From: Lysobacteraceae bacterium
GTDB lineage: Bacteria; Pseudomonadota; Gammaproteobacteria; Xanthomonadales; Xanthomonadaceae
NCBI GenBank assembly: GCA_027483745.1
Contig: JAIXTZ010000062.1
Location: 1 to 6,525, forward strand
Direction: 5' to 3'
DNA: 6,525 nt
Positions within the stretch are counted from its first letter, which is position 1. Every line of letters begins with the position of its first letter. Positions 1-6,384 of the stretch are shown in pieces. The position numbers and the translations under genes were made by a program. The notes beneath the pieces were generated by a model. That model was not told the DNA's origin. It saw nothing but the letters and a program-made list of their open reading frames with translations, and searched no databases.

Positions 1-665
1 CCGCCGTAGGTGGATTCGAGCAGCAGCAGGTCGGCGTGCGGCACGGGCGCGGCATCGCGCAGGATTGGCGTGCCATTCGGCCCGAGGTCGCCGGAGAACA
101 CGAGGGTCCGGCGCGTGCCGTCCGCGGCGGTCTCGACCAGCTCGACGCTGGCCGAGCCGAGGATGTGCCCCGCGTCGCGCAGCGTCAGGACGAGACCGGG
201 GAACAGCGCAGTCGGCGCGTCGTAGTCGATCGCGCGCACGTGCTTGAGCGCCCGGGTGACGTCGTCGAGGGTGTAGAGCGGCTCGAGTTCCTCCTCGTCG
301 TCGCGACCGCCGCGGCCCTCGTGCAAACGGCGACGCGCGCGCTCGGCATCGGCCTGCGCGAGTTTCGCCGAATCCTCCAGCATCACCTTCAGCAGGTCGG
401 CGGTGGCGCGCTGGGTCCAGATCGGCCCGCGGAAGCCGCGCTTCACCAGCAGCGGCAGGCGCCCGCAGTGGTCGATGTGCGCATGGCTCAGCACCACCGC
501 ATCGATGGTCTCAGGATCGAAGCCGAACTCCTCGCGGTTGCGCGCCTCGTCGGCGCGGCTGCCCTGGATCAGGCCGCAATCCAGCAGCAGGCGATGGCCA
601 GCCGCTTCGACCTCGTGGCAGGAGCCCGTCACTTCGCCTGCAGCTCCGTGGAAGATCACCCGCAT
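1..665 (-). CDS. Beta-CASP metallo-beta-lactamase-fold hydrolase (YSH1/CPSF73-like RNase family), partial, C-terminus outside window
   Basis: The gene reads leftward and runs off the window edge, leaving 221 complete codons of a family usually about 450 residues long. The N-terminus GAAGEVTGSCH is typical of the bacterial relatives of the mRNA 3'-end endonuclease CPSF73. Metal-ligand motifs are in order: LDCG at 28-31, HAHIDH at 61-66 (HxHxDH), AGHILGSA with His167, and SGDLG with Asp193. ESTYG at 217-221 is the start of the beta-CASP domain (motif A, acidic Glu217). Family members are cytoplasmic two-zinc enzymes that cut RNA, but the substrate of this bacterial subgroup is mostly unknown, so RNase activity is inferred. 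Residues 97-140 form a charged, probably helical insert. ATG at 665 is chosen because AGGAG lies 7 nt upstream. The in-frame ATG at 671 would leave a spacer of only 1 nt. The missing half should carry the remaining beta-CASP motifs and the RMMBL C-terminal domain. Confidence 0.93.
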   Translation of the reverse strand, partial: MRVIFHGAAGEVTGSCHEVEAAGHRLLLDCGLIQGSRADEARNREEFGFDPETIDAVVLSHAHIDHCGRLPLLVKRGFRGPIWTQRATADLLKVMLEDSAKLAQADAERARRRLHEGRGGRDDEEELEPLYTLDDVTRALKHVRAIDYDAPTALFPGLVLTLRDAGHILGSASVELVETAADGTRRTLVFSGDLGPNGTPILRDAAPVPHADLLLLESTYG

Positions 666-672
666 GCCCATT

Positions 673-677
673 CTCCT
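673..677 (-). promoter_or_regulatory. Ribosome binding site of the beta-CASP hydrolase gene
   Basis: On the minus strand AGGAG is followed by 7 nt and then ATG at 665. It decides the start, because the other in-frame ATG at 671 sits only 1 nt from the motif. No convincing -35/-10 pair is seen in the bases upstream. Confidence 0.75.
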
Positions 678-745
678 TTCGATGCGCCGAGCGTAGCCGG
701 AAACGACGAAGGCGACCGTTGGGCCGCCCTCGTCGGTCTGTCCGG

Positions 746-769
746 CCCGGCGCCCCGCGGGGCACCGGG
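746..769 (-). terminator. Strong GC hairpin after the S46 peptidase gene, possible terminator
   Basis: The 24 bases form a nearly perfect inverted repeat with two 12-base arms, one G-T wobble and a minimal loop (CGCG or GC). It starts 14 bases past the stop codon of the peptidase gene, in the 118-bp gap before the hydrolase gene on the same strand. No T-run follows on the minus strand, so it is not a classical intrinsic terminator. It may instead work as a U-less terminator, an RNA 3'-end stabiliser, or a block to read-through into the hydrolase gene. Structure is seen; function is inferred. Confidence 0.4.
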
Positions 770-783
770 GGGATCGCCGGCCC

Positions 784-2967
784 TCAGCGCGCCTTGGCGG
801 CGTCCTCGAGCTCCTTGACGAACTGCGGCGCCGGGTAGGCGTGCTCCATCGTCCACATCATGTAGCGCGAATCGACCGCGATCATGCGCGTCATCTTCGG
901 GTCGAACACCCAGTTCGAGCTCACCGATTCCCAGTTGCCGTCGAAGGCGAGGCCGACGAGGCGGCCGCGCGCGTCCATCACCGGCGAACCGGAGTTGCCA
1001 CCGGTGATGTCGAGGTCGGACAGGAAGTTCACCGGCACAGTGCCCAGCGCGGCATCGGCGCGGTTGCCGTGGCGGCGCTCGCGGATCGCGTCGAGCTGCA
1101 CCTGCGGGGCGTCGAAGGGCTCGGTGCCCGTGGCCTTGGCCGCGAGGCCTTCCAGCGTGGTGAACGGCGTGTAGGCCACGCCGTCGCGCGGCGTGTAGCC
1201 CGTCACGTTGCCGAAGGTGATGCGCAGGCTGAGGTTGGCATCCGGATAGACGTGGCCGCCCTGCGACTTGCGGTAGGCCTGCACGGCCGCCAGGAAGGCC
1301 GGACGGTGCAGAAGGCCGTCACCACCGCGCGACTTCGCTTCGTTCTCGAGGGCCATGTAGGTCGGGAACAGCGCCACGGCGAGCTTGACCATCGGATCGG
1401 TGCTGGCGTCGAGCGTTGCCTTGTCGGCCGTCAGCAGCGCGAGGCGCGCGTCGGTGCCTTCGAGCTGGGTACCCGCATAGAGCTTGTCGAGGCCGGCCTT
1501 GATCGCGGCCTCGCTGCCGGCACCGACGATGGCATCGAGCGCCGGCACGCGCTGCGCGGCCGGCAGCTTGGCGTAGTGGCCGAGCCAATAGGCCATCAGT
1601 TGCATCTCCATGCTGCGGGCGTAGCGGCGCTCCAGCTGCCGCTGGCCGCCCTCGATGCCCGGCAGGTCGCGCTGCTGGAAGCCCGGCGCGCGCTCGAGAT
1701 CCGGCTTGGCCTTCTCGACGGCGAGGCGATAGAGCTGGCGCACGCTGGCCAGGAGGCCGGTGTTGCCGATCTGGCCGAGCACGAGGTCGCGCTCGCGCGT
1801 CTCGCGAGCCTTCGCGGCGAGCGCTTCGAGCGCGGCATGCGCGTCGAGGGCCGCCTTCGCATCGAGGCCCTCGGCCCCGGCGGCACCGGCGCGCAGCCAG
1901 TCGAGCACGGCCTGCTCTTCCGCCTGCTTCGTGGCCAGCGCGTCGATGCGCTGGAAGCCTTCCAACTGGCCGTCCCAGTTCTTCATCGCGTTCTGCCAGC
2001 CGCGGATCGTGGCGGCGTACTTCACCTCCACGTCCTTGTCGGCCTTGCCGGCGGCCTCGACGAGGGCGACGACGTTCTTCAGGTGCTGGCCCACCACCGG
2101 GTACTGCCACTCGGCGACGTTCTGGAACTCGTCGAACAGGGCGTAGCGGTTGGTCTGGCCCGGATAGCCCGCCACCATCACGAAATCACCGGCCTCGAGC
2201 GGCTGGTCGGCCAGCTTCAGCCAGTGCTTCGGGCGGAAGGGCACGTTGTCCTTCGAGAACGCGGCCGGCTTGCCGTCCGGGCCCACGTAGGCGCGGTAGA
2301 AGGTGAAATCGCCGGTGTGGCGCGGCCACATCCAGTTGTCGACCTCGCCACCGTAGTTACCGATCGAGGACGGCGGCGCGTAGGCGAGGCGCACGTCCTT
2401 GATCTCCATCTGCCGGAACAGGCGGAAGGTCTGGCCGCCGAAGAAGGAATACAGCGTGCAGCGGAAGCCCGCCTCGCTCTCGCAGGCCGCGATCAGCGCC
2501 TTCTGCTTGGCCTCCAGAGCGTTCTGGCGCGCGAGGCCGTCGGCAGCACCCGCGATCGCGGCGCGCATGTCGGCGGTGACGTCGGTGATCTGGTCCATCA
2601 CGAACACGCGCGCGTTCGGGCCGGCCGAAAGCTCGTCGGCCGGCGTCGCGGCGTTGAAGCCCGTCGCCATCAAGTTCTTCTCGGGCGTCGAGTTGAGCTG
2701 GATGGCGCCGTAGGCGCAGTGGTGGTTGGTGGCGACGAGGCCGTTCGGCGAGACGAAGCTGGCCGTGCAGCCGCCCAGCGCGACGACGGCGCCCATCGGG
2801 TCGCCGGTTAGGTCGGCGAGCTGCTCGGGCGATAGCTCGAGGCCAGCGTCCTTCAGCGGACCGGCGATCTCGGGCAGCTGCTGCGGCACCCACATGCCCT
2901 CGCGGGCGGTGGCGGCGGAAGCGAAAAGCGTGGCCGCGACGGCGGCGGCAAGCGGAAGTCGACGCAT
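784..2967 (-). CDS. Secreted S46-family dipeptidyl-peptidase, DPP7/DAP BII-like
   Basis: This complete 727-residue serine exopeptidase has the usual S46 length (about 700-720). Family members remove dipeptides from the free N-terminus of peptides in the periplasm. A signal peptide (charged MRR, Ala-rich core, probable cut after SAATA at residue 21) exports it, and mature-type GMWVPQQLP follows. Chymotrypsin-fold elements are visible: TNHHC with catalytic His83, WPRHTGDF with Asp220, and TGGNSGSPV with Ser659. Asn211-Trp212, Asn330 and Asp676 match positions that hold the substrate amino group in solved S46 enzymes. An alpha-helical cap, rich in Ala, Glu and Lys, occupies roughly 300-560. Gly677, 18 residues after the serine, sits where DPP11 has the Arg that selects Asp/Glu, so a hydrophobic P1 preference is inferred. 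The start fits the signal peptide; GGGGAA 6 nt upstream is only a fair ribosome site. The gene is transcribed divergently from the barrel gene. No promoter is convincing; TAGACT (3033-3028, minus) is a weak -10 candidate. Confidence 0.97.
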   Translation of the reverse strand: MRRLPLAAAVAATLFASAATAREGMWVPQQLPEIAGPLKDAGLELSPEQLADLTGDPMGAVVALGGCTASFVSPNGLVATNHHCAYGAIQLNSTPEKNLMATGFNAATPADELSAGPNARVFVMDQITDVTADMRAAIAGAADGLARQNALEAKQKALIAACESEAGFRCTLYSFFGGQTFRLFRQMEIKDVRLAYAPPSSIGNYGGEVDNWMWPRHTGDFTFYRAYVGPDGKPAAFSKDNVPFRPKHWLKLADQPLEAGDFVMVAGYPGQTNRYALFDEFQNVAEWQYPVVGQHLKNVVALVEAAGKADKDVEVKYAATIRGWQNAMKNWDGQLEGFQRIDALATKQAEEQAVLDWLRAGAAGAEGLDAKAALDAHAALEALAAKARETRERDLVLGQIGNTGLLASVRQLYRLAVEKAKPDLERAPGFQQRDLPGIEGGQRQLERRYARSMEMQLMAYWLGHYAKLPAAQRVPALDAIVGAGSEAAIKAGLDKLYAGTQLEGTDARLALLTADKATLDASTDPMVKLAVALFPTYMALENEAKSRGGDGLLHRPAFLAAVQAYRKSQGGHVYPDANLSLRITFGNVTGYTPRDGVAYTPFTTLEGLAAKATGTEPFDAPQVQLDAIRERRHGNRADAALGTVPVNFLSDLDITGGNSGSPVMDARGRLVGLAFDGNWESVSSNWVFDPKMTRMIAVDSRYMMWTMEHAYPAPQFVKELEDAAKAR

Positions 2968-3044
2968 GGAGGGTTCCCCGGTTCGGACAATTGGGCGCAG
3001 CGGAAGGCTGGCGAACGAAACTTCCCGAGTCTAGCGGGGACGCT

Positions 3045-3074
3045 CCCCCCTCCCCCCTGCCGGAAGTCGGGGGG
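3045..3074. repeat. C6-T-C6 tract and opposing G6 tract
   Basis: Two runs of six C (3045-3050 and 3052-3057), separated by one T, are followed 11 bases later by six G (3069-3074). The second C-run can pair with the G-run as a 6-bp hairpin. That pairing would compete with the dyad at 3061-3108, because both use bases 3061-3074. This is non-coding sequence between divergent genes. Such homopolymer runs are also prone to slippage. No function is known. Confidence 0.5.
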
Positions 3075-3108
3075 CGATTTCACGTGACTCGGCCCCATGC
3101 GACTTCCG
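3061..3108. promoter_or_regulatory. Nested dyad around TCACGTGA in the divergent intergenic region, possible operator
   Basis: CGGAAGTCG at 3061-3069 is perfectly repeated in inverted form at 3100-3108. Inside it GGGGC at 3071-3075 pairs with GCCCC at 3092-3096, and in the middle lies the 8-bp palindrome TCACGTGA at 3080-3087. The three symmetries are centred within one base of each other (3083.5 to 3084.5). The site is 93 bases from the peptidase start and 50 bases from the barrel gene start, a position suited to a regulator controlling either or both genes. It could also extrude as a cruciform. The symmetry is seen; the regulatory role is inferred, and no regulator is named. Confidence 0.35.
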
Positions 3109-3146
3109 CCCTTCGCTCGCGCCCACTACTGTGTCGGCTCGACACC

Positions 3147-3151
3147 AGGAG
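3147..3151 (+). promoter_or_regulatory. Ribosome binding site of the barrel gene
   Basis: AGGAG is spaced 7 nt from ATG at 3159. It sets the start at the head of the signal peptide, 56 codons inside the longest open frame, which begins at 2991. Confidence 0.8.
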
Positions 3152-3158
3152 CAAAGCC

Positions 3159-4316
3159 ATGGGCATGGGCGGCAACCGCGTTCTCGCAGCCGTGCTGGCG
3201 GCGGCCCTCCTGCCGGAGGCGGGGGCGCAGACGGCATCCCGCCCGGCCGACGCGCTCCAGGCCGCCCTGTCCTCGATCTGCGCCAGCGCGGTACGCGACC
3301 TGGCCGTGCGCTGCGCGGCCCTGGGCGCCTCGGGCCCGGACGGATTCGCCACAGCGGCCACCGCGCAGCGGCTCGGGGAGCTGCCAGGCCACGCGCGTGC
3401 GGCCGATGGCCAGCGCGACGACGCCGTCGGGGCCGCGTTGTCCACCGGCGCCAACACGCAGCGCTGGAGCGCTTGGGCGAGCGTGCTCGACGGCGGCCTG
3501 CAGCGCCGCGAAGGGCGGATCGAGGCGGGCTTCGACGCCGACCGGACGGGCGTACTGCTCGGCGCGGGCTGGCAGCCCACGGACACCCTCACGATCGACG
3601 GCGGCTGGCAGTCGACGCGCGAGACGATCGATTACACCGCCTCGGACGGCCGCCTCGACGTCCGTTTGGACGGCCCGCTGCTTGTCGCGGCTTGGGCGCC
3701 CTCCGAGCGCTGGCGCCTCGAGGCCCAGGCCGACTGGAATGAAGGCCGGCTCCGCAGCCGCCGTAGCGTTCGTTACATCCTGCCCGGTGGGGAATCCGTC
3801 GCCAGCGACGCCGTGGCGCGGACCGACACGCGACGACGAGGGGCCGGCCTGGCGCTGCGTCGAAACGACAGCCTTGGCAGCGTGTCGATCGACAGCGGGC
3901 TGGGCATGGACGATTCGCGGGTGAGGATCGCGTCCTACGTCGAGACGGGCGGCGCCGGCTGGGCCCTGGCCGTACCGACGCGCGAACGACGCTCCCGCCG
4001 GGTCCAGCTGGACGCGACCGTGTCCGCTGCCCTGTCGCGGCGATCAGGCGTTTGGGTACCCAGCGCCAGGATCGCCGCCCTCCGGGAGCTCGACGACCCC
4101 TCGCGCACCCTGACGGTGCGACTCGTCGACGATGCGGGCGGCACCCCGATCCGGTTTGCCACCGAGGAGCCCGACGACCAGTGGGTCGACGCGGCGCTCG
4201 GACTGGCTTGGGTGCGCCCCGAGGGCCGCTCGTTTTACATCGAGACCCGACACCGGCTCGGCCACCGTTTCCTGAGCGAACACCAGCTCGCGATCGGTCT
4301 GCGGATCGAGATCTGA
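3159..4316 (+). CDS. Outer-membrane autotransporter-type beta-barrel protein without passenger
   Basis: This 385-residue protein has a signal peptide (hydrophobic core at 8-18, probable cut after AGA at 23), so it enters the periplasm. Residues 24-95 form a short Ala-rich, probably helical region with two cysteines (41 and 52) that could form a disulfide. From about 100 to the end the chain alternates polar and hydrophobic residues in strands joined by charged turns, as in an outer-membrane barrel of about 12 strands. The order RTGVLLGAGW, a tract ending in TEEPDD (336-340), then YIETRHRLGHRFLSEHQLAIG resembles the barrels of proteobacterial autotransporter-domain proteins. A 70-residue N-terminal part is too short for a normal passenger, so it may be a small surface or periplasmic plug domain. 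The final residue is Ile, not the usual aromatic. AGGAG decides the start, and the gene lies 9 bases ahead of the c-di-GMP gene. Family assignment rests on pattern; the ligand and role are unknown. Confidence 0.78.
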   Translation: MGMGGNRVLAAVLAAALLPEAGAQTASRPADALQAALSSICASAVRDLAVRCAALGASGPDGFATAATAQRLGELPGHARAADGQRDDAVGAALSTGANTQRWSAWASVLDGGLQRREGRIEAGFDADRTGVLLGAGWQPTDTLTIDGGWQSTRETIDYTASDGRLDVRLDGPLLVAAWAPSERWRLEAQADWNEGRLRSRRSVRYILPGGESVASDAVARTDTRRRGAGLALRRNDSLGSVSIDSGLGMDDSRVRIASYVETGGAGWALAVPTRERRSRRVQLDATVSAALSRRSGVWVPSARIAALRELDDPSRTLTVRLVDDAGGTPIRFATEEPDDQWVDAALGLAWVRPEGRSFYIETRHRLGHRFLSEHQLAIGLRIEI

Positions 4317-4318
4317 GG
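4315..4318 (+). promoter_or_regulatory. Shine-Dalgarno overlapping the barrel stop codon (translational coupling)
   Basis: GAGG, spaced 7 nt from ATG at 4326, shares its first two bases with the TGA stop at 4314-4316. Ribosomes finishing the barrel gene would therefore sit on the initiation site of the GGDEF/EAL gene. No promoter is visible in the 9-base gap. Confidence 0.6.
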
Positions 4319-4325
4319 CATCGCG

Positions 4326-6347
4326 ATGGAGAACAGCCAGGTCCTGGTTTTCCTCAGCGTCACGCAAGCGGTCATCGCCATCGCGATGGCCGCCGTCGCG
4401 GCGCAGATGGGGGGCAACCGGCTGCGCATGTCGCGGCGCATCCTCTCGACCAGCTTCGCAGCGCTTGGCGCCTTCCACGCGCTGTCCATGCTCTCGTTCT
4501 GGCTCGCGGGCCAAGGACCGCAATGGGTCCTGACGCGCACGCTGGTGAGCGCGGTCTCGCAGTCCGCCTCGATCATCCATCTCGCATTCCTCGGCTTTGC
4601 GCTGTACCTCACCGTGTTCCGGCAAGGGCTTCGCCGCGGGACCTTCCGACTGAGCATCGCGGCAGCGGTCGTCGTCGGCATCGCGCTCGTCTGGCCCGGG
4701 GCCTTCGACGCGGCCGGCGCGGAACTGCGCACCACCCTGCGCGTCGGCATCCGCTCCCTGATCACGACCCTCGCCTACGCGGCCTTCGTCGTGCTGATGG
4801 CGAGACACCGTCCAGACGGCGGCCGCACCCTTGGGCAGGGGCTGGTGGTGGGGTCACTGGTGATCCTCACCGCCAGCAATGGCGTGAACGCCGTCGTCAC
4901 GCTCGTCGACGACTGGCAGGCCTGGGGCGCGGACGTCACGGTGTGGCTGCAGCTGTTCGGGCTTGTCGGCGTGATGGCCCTGGCCATCGCGATGCTGGTG
5001 TGGGTGCAGGAGCGCACCCAGGCCATGGCCGAAGCCACAACGCTGACGGCGGAGCGCATGGCCCATTTCGACGAGGACACCGGCCTGCCGAACCGGCATG
5101 GCTTCCTCCGTCGCATCGACCAGGGAGCCGCGGGCGGTGCGCCGCTCGCGCTGATGGCGGTCCACCTGCAGCGCTATTCGATGCTGGAACGCACGCTCGG
5201 CCCGGCCTGGGCCCGCGAGGCGCTGCAGCGCGTCGGCGAGGCCTTGGTCGCGGGGCGCAGCTACCACTTCCTCGCCATCGGCCGCATCGACAGCGACCGC
5301 CTCGCGATCGCGATCACCGCCGACGGCTCACTCGCCGACGCCGACGTGCTGGCCCGCCGCCGCGAGGTGGAATCCGTCGCCCAAGGCCTTGGCCATCCGG
5401 TCAGCGTGAGTTTCGGGTATGCCGTGCGCCAGCAGCGCGAGAGCGTCGAGAGCCTGCTGGCCTGCGCCTGCCTCGCGCAGGAAAAGGCCGAAGCCGCCGG
5501 TATGCACATGCTCCGCTTCGAGCCCGAGCAGGCGCGCTCCGATGCCGACGAGGTCGAGATCGTCGGCGCGCTCTACCGCGCCATCGGCGAAGACCAGCTC
5601 TTCCTCGAATACCAAGGCATCTTCGACGTCGCGACCGGCCACCTCGACGGCGTGGAAGCCCTGCTGCGCTGGAAGCACCCGGTACAGGGCGTGCTGCCGC
5701 CCGGCCGCTTCCTGCCGGCCGCCGAGCGCGGCGGCCTGATGGGCGACATCGACCGCTGGGTGCTCGACCGCGTCTGCCGACAGCTGCGCGAGCGCCAGGA
5801 AGCCGGCTTGCCGGAGGTGCCCGTGGCGCTGAACCTGTCCGCGGCCTCGGTGCTCGATTCCGGCCTGCCCGCCGCCGTGGAAGCGCAACTGCGGCGCAAC
5901 CGGCTGGCGCCCGGGCTGCTCGAGCTCGAGATCACCGAATCGGCCGCGATGCACGACCTCGCCCGCGCCCGCGACATCGTTGATGCGCTGCGCGCCCTTG
6001 GCGTGCGCATCGCCCTCGACGACCTCGGCACCGGCTATTCCTCGCTGTCGCACCTCCGCGAGCTTCGCGCCGACCGGCTGAAGATCGACCGCAGCTTCAT
6101 CGGCAGCGGCGACCGGTTCGGCAATGCGATCGCCGCGGCCATCGGCGTGCTCGGCCGCTCGCTCGGCCTGGACGTGGTGGCCGAAGGCGTCGAGACGCGG
6201 GAGCAATTCGCTTTCTGCAAGGCCCAGGGCTTCGCCAAGGTCCAGGGCTGGTTGTTCCACCGTCCCTCGGTCCGCTGGCCCGATGGCCAGCAGATCGCCC
6301 TGCCAGGCCAGGCCGCTCACCGCGAGGGGGGAAGCACGCCGGTATAA
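4326..6347 (+). CDS. Seven-helix membrane protein with degenerate GGDEF and intact EAL domains, probable c-di-GMP phosphodiesterase
   Basis: The 673 residues hold three parts. Residues 5-228 contain about seven hydrophobic helices (near 7-27, 40-61, 79-98, 108-126, 142-159, 171-195, 205-228), an inner-membrane sensor of no family I can name. A short helical linker leads to a GGDEF-like domain (about 246-400, opening DTGLPNR) whose signature aligns as DSDRL at 322-326. The catalytic acidic residues are altered and no RxxD inhibitory site is present, so cyclase activity is unlikely. The EAL domain (about 410-650) is complete: EALLRW with Glu444, Asn503, Glu535 in [17 protein letters not shown] with Asp565-Asp566, Lys586, Glu620 and Glu623 in AEGVET, and Gln640. 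The spacings match the active phosphodiesterase RocR from Asn503 on. It should cut c-di-GMP to pGpG at the cytoplasmic face, with the GGDEF part perhaps sensing GTP. The gene follows the barrel gene by 9 bases and is probably coupled to it. Confidence 0.96.
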   Translation: MENSQVLVFLSVTQAVIAIAMAAVAAQMGGNRLRMSRRILSTSFAALGAFHALSMLSFWLAGQGPQWVLTRTLVSAVSQSASIIHLAFLGFALYLTVFRQGLRRGTFRLSIAAAVVVGIALVWPGAFDAAGAELRTTLRVGIRSLITTLAYAAFVVLMARHRPDGGRTLGQGLVVGSLVILTASNGVNAVVTLVDDWQAWGADVTVWLQLFGLVGVMALAIAMLVWVQERTQAMAEATTLTAERMAHFDEDTGLPNRHGFLRRIDQGAAGGAPLALMAVHLQRYSMLERTLGPAWAREALQRVGEALVAGRSYHFLAIGRIDSDRLAIAITADGSLADADVLARRREVESVAQGLGHPVSVSFGYAVRQQRESVESLLACACLAQEKAEAAGMHMLRFEPEQARSDADEVEIVGALYRAIGEDQLFLEYQGIFDVATGHLDGVEALLRWKHPVQGVLPPGRFLPAAERGGLMGDIDRWVLDRVCRQLRERQEAGLPEVPVALNLSAASVLDSGLPAAVEAQLRRNRLAPGLLELEITESAAMHDLARARDIVDALRALGVRIALDDLGTGYSSLSHLRELRADRLKIDRSFIGSGDRFGNAIAAAIGVLGRSLGLDVVAEGVETREQFAFCKAQGFAKVQGWLFHRPSVRWPDGQQIALPGQAAHREGGSTPV

Positions 6348-6348
6348 T
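6343..6348 (+). promoter_or_regulatory. Consensus -10 box (TATAAT) for the threonine dehydrogenase gene
   Basis: A perfect TATAAT overlaps the TAA stop of the GGDEF/EAL gene. Transcription would begin near 6355, about 30 bases before ATG at 6385. No good -35 is seen 16-18 bases upstream, so strength is uncertain. In such GC-rich DNA this hexamer is rare, which favours a real promoter. Confidence 0.5.
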
Positions 6349-6374
6349 CGGCGCCCTTCGGGCCGAGGGCCCCG

Positions 6375-6378
6375 GGAG
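6375..6378 (+). promoter_or_regulatory. tdh: Ribosome binding site of the threonine dehydrogenase gene
   Basis: GGAG is spaced 6 nt from ATG at 6385. The in-frame ATGs at 6391, 6394 and 6397 have longer spacers (12, 15 and 18), although 6397 corresponds to the E. coli Tdh start. Confidence 0.65.
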
Positions 6379-6384
6379 CACGCG

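Noticed and set aside
669..671. ATG two codons upstream as start of the beta-CASP hydrolase
   Set aside because: Only 1 nt separates it from AGGAG. The ATG at 665 has ideal spacing and gives the family's usual N-terminus.
36..818. Open frame of 260 codons on the plus strand at the left end
   Set aside because: The opposite strand encodes the beta-CASP hydrolase with all metal motifs, so this is its mirror frame.
841..2811. Open frame of 656 codons on the plus strand opposite the S46 peptidase
   Set aside because: It is antisense to a clearly functional gene. The product is Arg/His/Val-rich low-complexity sequence with no motif, as expected from the mirror frame of high-GC coding DNA.
3044..3074. 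G-quadruplex in the G-runs of the divergent region
   Set aside because: The minus strand has only two long G-runs together, and the third run is on the other strand, so a stable three-layer quadruplex is not supported.
2991..3158. Upstream start that would add 56 residues to the barrel protein
   Set aside because: It would bury the signal peptide and has no ribosome site. AGGAG lies 7 nt before the ATG at 3159.
4052..5983. Open frame of 643 codons on the plus strand across the barrel and GGDEF/EAL genes
   Set aside because: The product is extremely rich in Arg, Pro and Gly, and it overlaps two well-supported genes in another frame.
6352..6375. GC-rich inverted segments with CTTCGG as terminator of the GGDEF/EAL gene
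   Set aside because: Stems are only about 4 bp, no T-run follows, and the segment lies in the likely tdh leader.
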